This document shows, in pieces, positions 53,703 through 64,000 of a DNA stretch of 64,000 nt. Both the position numbers and the translations under genes were made by a program. A model generated the notes under the pieces. It made no database searches, was not told where the DNA came from, and was given only the letters and a program-made list of their open reading frames with translations. Position 1 is the stretch's first letter, and every line of letters begins with the position of its first letter. The DNA is from Folioceros fuciformis (Eukaryota; Anthocerotophyta; Anthocerotopsida; Anthocerotales): assembly GCA_049999805.1 (NCBI GenBank), contig JBNGIO010006345.1, forward strand, positions 18,093-82,092, read 5' to 3'.

Positions 53703-54677
53703 TTACGGGCTGTCCTGAACAATACCCTTGGCCTGCCAAGAGCCGTCGAAGCCGCACTGCCAGAGCTTGACATGACCATCCGCCCCAGATGTTGCAAGAG
53801 TCATGCCAGCCATATCCCAGGCTGCTTCCCAGACCTCGCCATCGTGTTCGCACAGCTGGGCCACCCTCTGAACTGAAAGCTTGCTACCATGCTCCTGCGG
53901 GAAGGAGAGCTGCCAGATAGCCACCGTCGCCCTGCTGGCCACGGCCACAAGGTCGTAAGGCCGGCCCATGTTGGGCGCCCATGACACACATGTAACGGCT
54001 TCCGGGGCTTCGTCTGCTTCCACCAGCTCGGCGATCGGATGCCACCGCTGCTGCACCTCCAGGAACTCCCAAACCTTGGCCGAACAGTAGACGAGATTGT
54101 CAGTTTCATACCCGACCACAAACACAGGCTGCTGGGCCAGGCCAGACGAAGGCCGCCACGAAATGGACGACGCGGAGCAGTCGAGCTTATCCAGCCCCTC
54201 CGTGGCGCTGCACACGTTGGGGAAATCCGCCTGCAGCTCCCACTGCTTCAGGCACAGCGCATCCGTGGTCTCGTACACCTTGACGTGGCCGTCCACTGCG
54301 GCTGCAACCAGCTTGAGCCCCGACAGGCAATTGCCGAATTGCAAATCCAGAACCGCCGGAAACCCCTCCTGCACGCAAGCGCATGGTGTCCACACGTCCC
54401 CATCGTCTCCGTCGCTGGTTTCCTCCCACACACGGATGCTGCCGGCTGTGCAGCAAGAGGCTACCACGTTCCCGCAAGTGGGAGGAGCCCACACCACCTT
54501 CACAATGCTGGCTTCATGCGCCTGCCATTCTCCGCTGCACACTAATCCGCTGTGCTCTTGATCCCAAACCTGAATCCTGCCGCTGTCAAATGCCACAGCC
54601 AGCCTCTCGCCGCCCTGATTCCACGACGCCTGCACAGCACCCGGCGGCAACTTGGCTGCCACGCTGTTTCCCGCCAT
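53703..54677 (-). CDS. SEH1: Nucleoporin SEH1 (WD40)
   Basis: Single exon, 324 residues from ATG. The protein is a chain of WD40 blades: GRIQVWDQ, EASIVKVVWAPP, GSIRVWEE, LDLQFG followed by DGHVKVYE, CSASSISWRP, VTCVSWAPN, and the SEH1-type end EVWEAAWDMAGMTLATSG then DGHVKLWQ. SEH1 is a subunit of the Y-shaped Nup107-160 scaffold of the nuclear pore and of the SEA/GATOR2 complex that signals amino-acid status. Length fits the family, which is a six-blade propeller completed by a partner. No introns, unlike most neighbours here. No break or unusual residue is seen. Confidence 0.92.
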   Translation of the reverse strand: MAGNSVAAKLPPGAVQASWNQGGERLAVAFDSGRIQVWDQEHSGLVCSGEWQAHEASIVKVVWAPPTCGNVVASCCTAGSIRVWEETSDGDDGDVWTPCACVQEGFPAVLDLQFGNCLSGLKLVAAAVDGHVKVYETTDALCLKQWELQADFPNVCSATEGLDKLDCSASSISWRPSSGLAQQPVFVVGYETDNLVYCSAKVWEFLEVQQRWHPIAELVEADEAPEAVTCVSWAPNMGRPYDLVAVASRATVAIWQLSFPQEHGSKLSVQRVAQLCEHDGEVWEAAWDMAGMTLATSGADGHVKLWQCGFDGSWQAKGIVQDSP

Positions 54678-56335
54678 AGCGGGTGCCCCAACTGGTCACT
54701 CTTCCCCGTTCATCACTTCTTCGCGCCTAAACCCAGCACTAAACCCTAACTAAGGCTTCCACACCCGTCAGCAAGCTGGAAAGGACGCCTGAACCCGTCC
54801 CACGCTTTCCGCCACAGTCAAGGCCCAAAGTTCTTACTTCGGAAAGAAGAAATCAGACTGTGGCATTCGACAAGCTCTTCTCACCGTCCTGATATCCCTA
54901 AGCTCATTCTGGGCTTGAAGATGACCGGACTGGTCTTACGCAATCTGGAAGGGAGGTGCGAGCGACTGCCTGAGGAATAAGCAAGCTGCTTGGTCGAATG
55001 CAATCAGCCTATCCATCAGTTACTGTGGAAAGAGCTAGATTTGCATATCGTGGGCGTCCACATTTTGAACCTGTCCTGGAAACTTGTAGTGATGGTGGAG
55101 CACTGGACGCTTGTCCTTCAGTCTGGGCACATATGGCGCATCCATCCCTCTGACCGCCCTGGACGAGGCTGTGAGGAGAAGCCTGAGCACATGGAATCGG
55201 GCTCAGCCGGGGATCTCACGGGTTCGTCAATGTATGACAAAGCGGCAATCCAAGCTACTCCATACACAGATAGAGCGAAAAAGAAAATGTAGATATCCCG
55301 GAGAAGGACAAACGAATCGCTAGTTCACAAAGCAATTAATCCACGTCTCAACTAAGGCATGCTATTGGCACACTCTGTTCACGGCAGAAAAATAACTGCC
55401 ATTCCCCTCGCAATTCCAGGGGGCTGAAAATTCTCCGTCAATAGCTGGTATCGATTCCACACTGGTTCGTGGCTCCCTCCGATTAGTACATTCTGTGCTT
55501 CCGCACGCTAGAGGGCAAGGTTGGAAAAAAAATGTCAGATTCGAAGGTTCTATTTGCTTCGACATGGAGACAGAACTGTTTGGAAGGATGAGGACGCCAC
55601 ACCTGAAGCTTGGACTCCCCCTTTCCACTCTCAACTCGAGATAGAAGGGATCCTTGCACTTCTTGTTTCACTCTCAAATCGAAATTGACGGACCCCTCGC
55701 CGACTGCAGCCGATGGCTCCAACACTGCGCTGACTCCCTCAACTACTAAGCCTGTCGAGGCTTCCTAGCCTTCCAGGTGGCTGGCTGTCTCACTTTTGAG
55801 GGGTGGCATCAGACTTCTAGTCCTTGTCATCTTCTATTGCATCCTTTTCCTGGAGTCAGTTGAAGCATGCTAATTTGTGGCACATACCTCAACAAAATGA
55901 GCACACAAACACTTCGGTATGCAGACCCAAGAGCCAGGTTCGATGATGCTGGGTAATCTGCAAGCATCACCTCACAACTTACTTTGCAACCACAAAACAA
56001 GGCAATAATCGTAAATCCCACAGATGAACATCGAACCAAATACATCTGCTCCACAACTTGAGAGCTTGCAGAGAAACTGACAGAAGTAATTTGTTGCTCG
56101 GTGAGTAAGTATGGCAGGATAAAGTCACCTACACTCAAAGCCGGAAAACATCAGCAGGTCCGACATGGATGCAGACTTCATCTCACTGTAGCAAGGGCCC
56201 GAAGAAGTCCACGACAGGACTGTAGAATGAAGCTAGTATATTGCTCCCTCTGACAGAGTACAGAAAATATCAAGTTCAGTTGCTCCGTAACAGTGGGTAA
56301 AAAAGGAGAGAAAGAACAGGGAAGTAAAATGAGCA
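54678..56335. other. Interval between SEH1 and RPC7
   Basis: About 1.66 kb. The first 100-150 bp are SEH1 leader. Nothing recognisable follows: short frames on both strands without domains. The last part before 56335 is RPC7 3' UTR. Confidence 0.5.
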
Positions 56336-57493
56336 CTAACCATCATCTCCGCCGTCATCCATGTCCAAATTGTAGTCATCATCATCATCAAACCCATGTA
56401 CCTGCAATGGTCGGAATAGTTGCATCAGCATCTTGCATGCAAGGCAGATTGTTATATGTGTTCCGACAATGTCGAAGGTGATGTACCTGTGCATAGTCAT
56501 CGTCTTCATTATCGTCTTCCTCATCTTGAACTTCTTCATCATCCCCTTCTTCTCCTTCTTCACCCTCCTTTTTCTTCTTCTCTCCAGGTTCCTTGCCTTC
56601 CTGTACACCCCGATCAATCAGCACCTGCACACATATGCTGCACTAGCGATCCGTGCCCAGACGAGCAACTTCTCCGCTATGCTGCAAGCACCTAGAGGAA
56701 GGCAACTCACATCATCTTGCGTTTTGGCCTTCTCCTCCAGTGACAGAAGCTGATCAAATCGATCTACAGTCACCAACAAGCACAATAAATAATGAACCGA
56801 GAGGTCCCTCAGATAAAATGCAGAAGCTTCCTCAACACAGTTCTCATCTCACCAGTCTTGCCACTGTGCACCTCAGGGTCCAATAGCCACTGAGAAGTTG
56901 CCACGGCCTTCGCGCTTTGCGTTCGTCTACGATCTGCAAGCCAGCGAGTTAGTGAAGCATAACGCACACAGACACAGTAGCCAATAACCAAGCCTCAACC
57001 ACCACAAAAAGCTACAAACCTTGCCCTAACAGCTCAGCCGGGAAGAAGGCAGGAACCAGCTTCAAGAAGGTACTCAGAGGTGCCCGCTTCTGTTTCAGCT
57101 CAGGCTTGTATCGATCAGAGTAGCGCAGAATGTCAGCCACCACATCGGACTTCGGCTCCTCGATGTAGTAAGGGGATGCATTCCACGCAGCCTCCAAAGC
57201 CCTTTTCTTCACCACGATGTACGTCTCCCTTTCACTCAATTTTTTAGAGTCAGGAGCCTCCGGCAATTTCTGCGGCTACACCGACCACCAAAACACCCTA
57301 AGCATCAACACCAAACAGAGCTGCCCCTGGAACACAAAGCCGTCCAACTTACTGGAAACAGTGGAGGCGGTCCTTCCAATTTTTCTGCAATCATGATGCT
57401 CCCGGATTCATCTCTGGCGACGGGCAGACCAATCCCTCGAGCACCAAAACGACCCCTCCCTCTGCCTCCGCCCCGACCGCCCCGGAAAGCCAT
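56336..57493 (-). CDS. RNA polymerase III subunit RPC7 (Rpc31 / POLR3G homologue)
   Basis: Six exons in coding order: 57493-57353, 57269-57020, 56933-56853, 56763-56711, 56624-56487 and 56401-56336; 242 residues. It begins with a Gly/Arg-rich stretch (MAFRGGRGGGRGRGRFG), then PPPLFP at 42-47 and a helical part with SPYYIEEPKSDVVADILRYS, both hallmarks of RPC7/Rpc31. The C-terminus is strongly acidic (GEEGEEGDDEEVQDEEDD, then a run of Asp ending DDGGDDG), as in POLR3G. In Pol III this subunit belongs to the RPC3-RPC6-RPC7 trimer needed for promoter opening on tRNA and 5S genes; it acts in the nucleus. Its start lies 561 bp from that of the arogenate dehydratase gene, in opposite direction. Confidence 0.92.
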
Positions 57494-58054
57494 CGCTGCT
57501 CCTGGAGACTCTCGATTCCAGCTGACGCTGCTCTGATCGGCTAACTGTCTCCTAAGGTACGCATCACATCCAAGCCCCGGTTTACGTCTGCATAGAGCTT
57601 AGAGTTCACAGGGAAGCACAGGCCCATGGCGCATGTGGCGCATATATACATATATAGAAGTCTGATTTTGTCTAGAGGTGGTGGGTCCCTAGAGCTAGAG
57701 AGTGTCGGTCGTAAGAAGTTCCCAAATTGACTCGTACAAAGCACATGTACTGTTTGTGTGTAGTGTACATGGATAATAAAAGAGCAAAGGCCAAGCACAT
57801 CAAGAAAACTTCAAGAGTCGGGTAGGTAGATACCCACAGAGATAGCAATGACGCGAAGAGGAAGCTGGGAGGAAGGGACCGGAGGTGAGAGTTTCACTTG
57901 ATTGTGCAACATGCTGAAGCTGTAGAAGGCTGCCAACGATACGACAGCCTTTGTCCTGGCAAGGCTGTCAAAGACAGCCTTTGCCTGGACACATGGTGCA
58001 GTGGAAAGCCGAGACTTGAAGGAAGTGCAAGACGTCTCAGTCTCGCATTCTGCC
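57494..58054. promoter_or_regulatory. Bidirectional promoter region of RPC7 and arogenate dehydratase
   Basis: 561 bp between two divergent starts. An AT-rich element, catatatacatatatag, lies near 57640-57656; it could serve as a TATA box for either side, though its distance from both starts is long. GC-rich close to the dehydratase start. Confidence 0.5.
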
Positions 58055-60275
58055 ATGGCGCTGCGCCTGTGCGCTGGCGCCATGGCCACTCCGCGAGTAC
58101 TGACGCCCGAGCGCCTGACCGCGCCTTGTCTCGCTCCAGCGACCGTGCCCTGCCGGCGGGTTGTGTGCCCTGGCCGATGCACCGTCCTGCTGCCGCATTC
58201 CACTGCGGCGATGCAGCTGGATCGGGTGGAGCAGCCGACGGATGAGGATCTCGGCGGCGACAGCGGAGACGACCTGCCAGAGCCGGCGTCCAAGGATCTG
58301 GTCACTCTGCCTCGTAAGTGCGAGAGCGAGCCTTGGACCGTGGGACAGAGGTGAATGTGCATGCGTCGTCTCACCATGTTTTGCACTGCCAGGGCCCTTG
58401 TCGGTGATGGATTTGGCCTTGCCTCCACGGCACGGCTCACAGCTCAGAGTGGCTTATCAGGTGCGACTTGATGAGATTTCACCGTGGCTGTGACGGATCA
58501 CTTGACCCTGGATGTCTCAGGGCTTTGTGTTGAGAATTGGAGGTTGTGCATGCAGGGAGTTCCGGGCGCCTACAGTGAGGCTGCAGCTGCTAAGGCCTAC
58601 CCGCAGTGCGAAGCGGTTCCTTGTGAGCAGTTCGAGGCTGCGTTCCAGGTATTTGGTAGTGTCTGCTGTCAGTTAGCTGGTTTCTCTGTTTGTTACGGTG
58701 CTTCATACCCGTGAGCGGTGTGCGTTCGCAGGCTGTGGAGCTGTGGTTGGTTGACAGAGCCGTGTTGCCTATTGAGAACTCGTTAGGTGGAAGCATCCAC
58801 CGTAATTACGACCTGCTGCTGCGGCATCGCTTGCACATTGTGGGAGAAGTTCAGATTGCTGTGCACCACTGTCTTCTTGGCATTCCTGGTGTAAAGAAAG
58901 AGGAGTTGCGTCGTGTTATCAGTCATCCGCAGGTTCGGCTTTTGTTCTATCGGGTTTCTTGCCTCATTTGTCTACATTTTTTTCGTGCCTAGTGTTCTTG
59001 AGCCGATGGCTGTGGTGACAGGCGCTCGCGCAGTGTGAGCAAACGCTCTCGAAGTTGGGTGTGATAAGAGAGGCAGTTGATGACACAGCAGGCGCAGCCC
59101 AGGTCCATGCGTTGCAGAAACCTGTGCATTCGCCTAATCTAGCATGTGTCAAACAGATGTCTGCTGTGGAACCACAGCCAACGTAAGGCCCACATGTTCC
59201 CGGCTCCTGGCAGCTGATTGGCAAATCGCTTTTGTCTCGCAGTTCGTTGCTGCTCATAATCTTCGGGACACAGGTGCTGTTGCAAGCTCACGGGCTTCGG
59301 TCATCTACGGCCTAGATATTCTTGCTGATGGCATTCAGGTGCTCTCGTTACTGTCAGTGGTAATGACGTCCTTTCTGCTGGCTAGAGACAGATGGCCGCC
59401 CCCAAAGTGTCTTTGAGGTATAAGAACGTTGTTGGTCTTACTCGATGGTCCTGTTCCCATGTGCAGGACGACTCTGACAATGTAACTCGCTTCTTGATGT
59501 TGGCGAGAGAGCCTATCATCCCGAGAACCGATAGGCCATTTAAGGTTCTTTTCTCTTCCATCTTTGATATGTCTCCTCAACTTAGTGTCCCTTTTGTGAG
59601 TGTGAAGTCTCCAGTAGCTGGGAACTGTCTGTCTGCCCCATGACTGACAATTGTCTGTCCATCGGTACAGACAAGCATTGTCTTCACCCTTGAAGAAGGA
59701 CCAGGTGTTCTCTTCAAGGCTCTGGCGGCATTTTCTCTGAGAAATCTGAACCTCACAAAGGTGAGTCTTCGACAATTCCTGCACTCCTGGTTTCGTTCCA
59801 CTTCCAGACGTGGTACACGGCATTTGAAAGTTCATCACTAGTAGTGGGATGTTGGGTTGACTTATTTCCTCTCTGCTTTCCGGGGACCACTCTTCAGATT
59901 GAAAGTAGGCCACAACGGAAGCGTCCTCTACGTGTTGTGGACGACAGCAACAATGGCTCTGCGAAGTAACCTTCTCTTCTCAGCTAGTCCTTGTCGTGTT
60001 GCTTGCTGTAGAACATACACTTGTCGTTAAGTGACGCAATTCTTGGCAGGTACTTCGACTACCTGTTCTACGTGGATTTTGAAGCCTCAATGGCTGATCC
60101 AAGAGCGCAGAATGCGCTGGGTAATCTGCAGGTACGTCTACTTTCGTTGGACAGTTCGTGCTTGGATGTATCCATGTACAGCTTCTCATGTGATCTTAAT
60201 GTGTTGCAGGAGTTCGCAACTTTTCTCAGAGTATTAGGAAGCTATCCCATGGATGTGAGTCCTGTGGGACCCTGA
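58055..60275 (+). CDS. Arogenate/prephenate dehydratase with plastid transit peptide and ACT domain
   Basis: Eleven exons: 58055-58313, 58393-58460, 58556-58648, 58732-58932, 59022-59102, 59243-59338, 59467-59544, 59671-59760, 59898-59965, 60050-60131 and 60210-60275; 393 residues. Residues 1 to about 70 are Ala/Arg/Ser-rich without structure, a plastid transit peptide. The catalytic domain begins [17 protein letters not shown] and has [35 protein letters not shown] and the substrate-binding TRF at 273-275. The ACT domain carries [20 protein letters not shown] and IESRP at 323-327, the phenylalanine-binding motif, so feedback inhibition is expected. The enzyme dehydrates arogenate to phenylalanine in the plastid; whether it also uses prephenate cannot be told by eye. 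It converges with the remorin gene. Confidence 0.95.
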
Positions 60276-60732
60276 GAGCTGCGTGGACATGTCCCAGACG
60301 GAACAGTTTGGGATAATTTTTTTTGCTTTTAGGTTTTGCGTTCTTCCGTGTACAAGATGTTACCTCACGAGAGATCTCTACGTTCTTCCTATAGTCCACG
60401 CCCCGGACACACCGTCTCGTGGACGAAGTTGGGAACAAACTCTGAAGTTACATGCGCTTACTTGCGGAGACCATTTCAGTGCAGCTACATATTTTTCCGA
60501 TCTACTCCCTGGACGCACTAGGCCTTGCGAATGTGAACCAGGAGTCAAAAACTCTGAAACCAGACGCCCCGGTTTTCAAAGATGAGGTACATCTGACGCA
60601 GTCCCCATCAAGATAGATTGATGGTTGGTCTACTGATTTTTCACAATGATTAAACTGCTGAATGGTACATAGTACAGGCCATCTACCTAGTCAAAACAGA
60701 TCACTGCCTAACTGAAATGCAGGCTTATTATG
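60276..60732. other. Convergent 3' region between arogenate dehydratase and remorin
   Basis: 457 bp holding both 3' UTRs; no further gene seen. Confidence 0.5.
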
Positions 60733-62806
60733 CTACGAGCACAGGCCACAGAAAATGGTGCCAGGAAATTTACCCGTTCGCCTAATGCGATCGGCTCGCT
60801 CGTGGGTTCTAGCTGCCTGCTCAGCGCGACGGGCCTCCGCCGACGCTCGCATATCTTGTGCCTGCCGACGTGCTGCTGCAAGCTTGTACATGAGCTTCTC
60901 ATTAGCGTGTGACCGCACCCTCTCGATCTTCACCTGCACCATCCAAGTAATCAGACCGCAAACCAGAAAGCTCGCACTTTCTATGCAAGTGATTCGACCA
61001 CGAGGGCTGCACACCTCAATCCTTCTTAGTTCAGCCTCTGCCTTGGCCTTCTGATGATTTTCCCAAGCCAGTATCCTGGCCTCCTCACGCGTGTACCTGC
61101 CCGCAGACGTACACATCAGCATGGATAAAGGGGGGTCTCGAGGACAAGGCGACCCTCACGAAAAATGAGACGTGATGGATTTGTAATGCGCAGCCATACC
61201 TTGCCAAGTATTTTGATCGTTCCGCCTCTTCCCACACCGCTGCACGAGACTCGAGTATGTCCTTCTTCACCTCCTCGAGGCTATGCAGTGTCATCGTCTT
61301 GGTACCTTGATTTTCTTCAGACTCCTTGGTTGCCCAAGCAGCGACATTCGCCTTGCCAAGCTGTGCTCCCAACGCCAAAATCTCCTGCCTTGTCTTCACT
61401 TGTTTGTCTGATAGGTCATTGACTTTGGTTTCAGTCTCTGCAATGGCCTGGCCGGCCAAAGAACCTTGAGCTCCGGTTGTTGATCTCGCCGCATGCCTCT
61501 TGGGCGTCGTCGGACGGGACGATGAGGGGCTGCCTAGAGTAGGCGTAGATGCGGCCAGAGGCGTCGCCGTCTTGCTGGCTATGGGAGTCATTTCTGTTCC
61601 CATGTCCCTCATGCAAACAGAGCGGACGGTCACCGTGGACGAATCATACCCACAGTTTTCTGCTTGAACATCGACTGCCACAACACAAAGACGATAAACA
61701 GACACACATCATTTTGCTGTTCAGAAAGCCTGGTCAAAGAACCAAGAGGTAGTACCTTCTAAAACGTTGTCTGATGTTGGCTTCTCCGTCCTGAGAGTGG
61801 GCTTGGAGGAGTCATCCGAGGACAGGCTTGCTTGTTGTGCCTTACTGACATGGCCCCCCCCTGGCACGTCGTTCAAGGGGTAGCGATCCACTGTCTTGTT
61901 CTCTGCCGCAATCGAGCCTGCTGCGACAGGCACAAAAGAAAATTTGGCTCCACCATCTCCTTGGCTCGAGCTGTACCTAGTATCCACCTTCTTGGTTCGC
62001 TCGAAGGAGGGGCGTGGCGGTTGGTCACTCGACTGCCCAGAATCCTCTCCTGTAGTGGTGAGGTCATCCCCGGAAGACTGGGCATCACTGCTGGCACTGG
62101 TCACAGAATGGGAGGCACTAGACAAGGGAGCCAGCTTTTGGCCAACGCCAGCACCACCCTGCCGACCCACATGGCTCCCAAACGTCGGCCTCTTCTGCAC
62201 AGGCGCCGGATGCTGCCCTACGATGAGATGACCCTGTAGAGGCCCGCTCTTCGCCTTAGGCCTGGAAGGGGTGTCCGCAGCTGATAAGTTCACGAGCCAC
62301 GGCTCGGCGTCATCCCACTTAGACGGAGTCGGCTTGGAGAGCGGGCCTAGCAATGCCGACCGGTGCATCCCTCTGCTCTTCAACTCCAGGCTCGCCACAC
62401 TGCCAGTGTCATAGTTGCTCTCGCAGTCGAGGGCATCGGAATCAGGCCCCCGTATCAAATGAGTCGCGTTGAAGCTGAAGGCACCGGGCGCACCTGTCAA
62501 CACACTACCACTCTGGAAATTCAGCCGCACGTTGCCTCCTGCCTTCAGCTTGTTCAAACCACTCCCATCCTTGACCCCCACGGGGCCCCGAACACTCGGC
62601 ATCACGTCCTGCTCATCCTCTCCAACAAGCTGGGGCCCGGACCCGGTTCTCTGCAACGTACCTGAAGTACCTGCCTTCCTCAACACCGCTTTATCTTTGA
62701 AGCCCTTCCCCCGCTGGTCCTCCAACACATCAGCCACGCCTTTCTCGGAAGAATCGACCCCCATTGTCCAAGACGCTGATGGCTTAACCGCCGATGCAAA
62801 CGCCAC
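60733..62806 (-). CDS. Remorin with long N-terminal region
   Basis: Four exons in coding order: 62806-61756, 61674-61200, 61096-61015 and 60933-60733; 602 residues. The C-terminal remorin domain is clear: ARILAWENHQKAKAEAELRR, IEVKIERVRSHANEKLM, KLAAARRQAQDMRASAEARR and RIRRTGKFPGTIFCGLCS. This coiled coil with a terminal Cys-containing anchor attaches remorins to plasma-membrane nanodomains, usually by S-acylation of such cysteines. About 500 residues before it are Ser/Gly/Thr/Pro-rich, with no domain and probably disordered, which makes this a long-type remorin rather than the short potato type. DSDALDCESNYDTGSVASLE and SKWDDAEPWLVN are typical pieces of the long groups. Remorins organise membrane domains in signalling, symbiosis and virus movement. 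Confidence 0.93.
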
Positions 62807-64000
62807 AACCTAAAGCGCCTCCATCCACCTAGATGGAAACAACGCTCACATATCCAGAGACTCCTCCCCTGCAGGTCACTACCTGGATAAAACACTCACA
62901 GTCACGGCCTCCCTCGCTCCTCCACAAACCTTCCATCTCCGCACGAAAAGACTTGCTGTCGTCACACACCTCTCGCCGCCTCGAGATTCGTGCCCCTCAC
63001 GTGTGACTCCCATACCTTCCTTCCCCTGGCCTCTAAGACGCTGCAACGAGCCTGACTTCCCGACTCCCAAGACTCTCACCACCACCACTCCTCCCTCTTT
63101 CCTCTTTCCTCCTCCCTCCGCATCAAATCTCCCCTCAACAAAAGCTCCGCAACCGCGTCCTCCACTGCTCCTCCTTCCAGAAACCAGTTCAAACGCTTTC
63201 CAGAACGCTTTCCAACTCGCAATGCAAGGCAGCTTCGAATTTAAACCACGCCGCAACCTTGGGCAAATCAGGCCTAAATCAAGACGAGCTCCCCCGGGAG
63301 CCTCAGCAGGTCAACAACTGCACCAAACACCTCCCGAAGAAGCGCTCTGCGGCCGTCTGCCCTACGCCCGGGCCTCCCATACCTTCCGCCTCCACTTCCC
63401 GCACAATTGAGAGCCACGCAATGCAGGAAGCTCCAGAATTGCTCAGGTCGGCCCGATCAAGAAGCAGCAAGGGTGCAACGCCTTTCCCGCCCCAAGAACG
63501 TGCACAAGGCCAGGCAGCAAGATGCAGATGCAGATACAGCGGAAGGACTCCAACGCAAGCCACAAAACAGATCAAAGCAAAGCAGAACCGGGGGCCGGGC
63601 GGGGACAGGGCAGGGCAAGGCAGAGCGGAGGCGAAGGGGCTTGGGAAGGGACGAGGAAAGAAGAAAGCGAGGGGTCGGGTCGTGAGAGGCCGCGAGCTCA
63701 CGCCCCACGAGGAAGCTCGGCCACGAGGAAGGCTGGCGGAGGAAGGAAGACAGTCTGACACCACCGTCGTGGACTGGCAGGCAGTCTGGCCGGCCCGCTC
63801 CAGGCCGCGTGAATCGCGAATCCCAATCCCCGAATCGTGGCTTGAGTCGTGATCCTTGGACTGCCCGACATTTAACCCTCGCGGCATCCTCTGTCTGTCC
63901 CTGTTATGTTGCCGGAGACCGGACCAGGACCCGGTTCCCAGAACTGCTGTCCCATCAGCCGCCGGGAATCTCTCCGTTCCAAACACGATTCTGCTGAGTC
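62807..64000. other. Upstream region of remorin, no gene recognised
   Basis: 62807-63260 is likely promoter and leader of the remorin gene. 63260-64000 is GC- and purine-rich with open frames on both strands (for example 63259-63852 plus, 63303-63986 minus) that mirror each other; no domain or splice structure supports either. Confidence 0.45.

Noticed and set aside
56433-56753. Hydrophobic plus-strand frame resembling a membrane protein
   Set aside because: It is the antisense of the acidic Glu/Asp exons of RPC7, which always reads as Phe/Leu/Ile-rich.
63259-63986. Long open frames on both strands upstream of remorin
   Set aside because: GC- and purine-rich DNA gives open frames in several phases; no domain, no splice support.
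1-64000. CRISPR arrays, bacterial operons, complete transposons
   Set aside because: No regular direct repeats with unique spacers, no transposase or reverse transcriptase reading, and introns throughout; the DNA is eukaryotic.

Overview
The window is nuclear DNA of a land plant. The evidence is GT-AG introns mostly of 50-350 bp, genes that are plant-specific or plant-typed (arogenate dehydratase with transit peptide, remorin, BURP, Gnk2/DUF26, LUL-type RING ligase) and five large PLS-class pentatricopeptide (PPR) genes. Four of the PPR proteins carry DYW deaminase domains with the KP signature, ending in DYH, DRH, DRH and GRP. As far as I know, KP-type domains with such tails mark lineages that perform reverse (U-to-C) organelle RNA editing: hornworts, ferns and non-Selaginella lycophytes. 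With the short introns and tight gene spacing I favour a hornwort, but that is inference. A run of exactly 100 N shows this is a scaffolded assembly.

Layout. 1-1.4 kb: C-terminal exons of a gene running in from the left. 2.1-2.6 kb: a secreted Gnk2-domain protein in an AT-rich island. 6.4-7.8 kb: LUL/LOG2-type E3 ligase. 7.8-11.8 kb: non-coding, with a minisatellite and a fold-back region. 11.8-16.2 kb: 14-exon PP2A B55 subunit. 17.1-18.6 kb: membrane-anchored J-domain protein. 19.2-21.5 kb: PPR A. 23.2-24.5 kb: BURP protein. 24.9-27.5 kb: PPR B. 28.8-29.1 kb: small zinc-finger protein. 30.0-32.4 kb: a vasohibin-type tyrosine carboxypeptidase. 34.1 kb: tRNA-Cys. 34.3-37.0 kb: PPR C. 38.3-41.7 kb: PPR D. 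43.9-50.2 kb: a large inverted duplication. 49.9-53.0 kb: PPR E. 53.7-54.7 kb: SEH1. 56.3-57.5 kb: Pol III subunit RPC7. 58.1-60.3 kb: arogenate dehydratase. 60.7-62.8 kb: remorin.

How the parts fit. Conserved housekeeping genes are interleaved with a fast-evolving PPR family. PPR B carries a clear N-terminal PDF motif, the single-stranded-DNA-binding motif of plant OSB organellar proteins; PPR C and D keep eroded versions. PPR D and E have grown by internal PLS-triplet duplication. The tail of PPR E was copied with its 3' flank into an inverted repeat. That repeat also holds two head-to-head copies of a small secreted-protein gene with identical signal peptides and TATA boxes but diverging mature parts.

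Exon structures were worked out by eye from reading frame, splice consensus and family conservation; coordinates given as start-end span introns.
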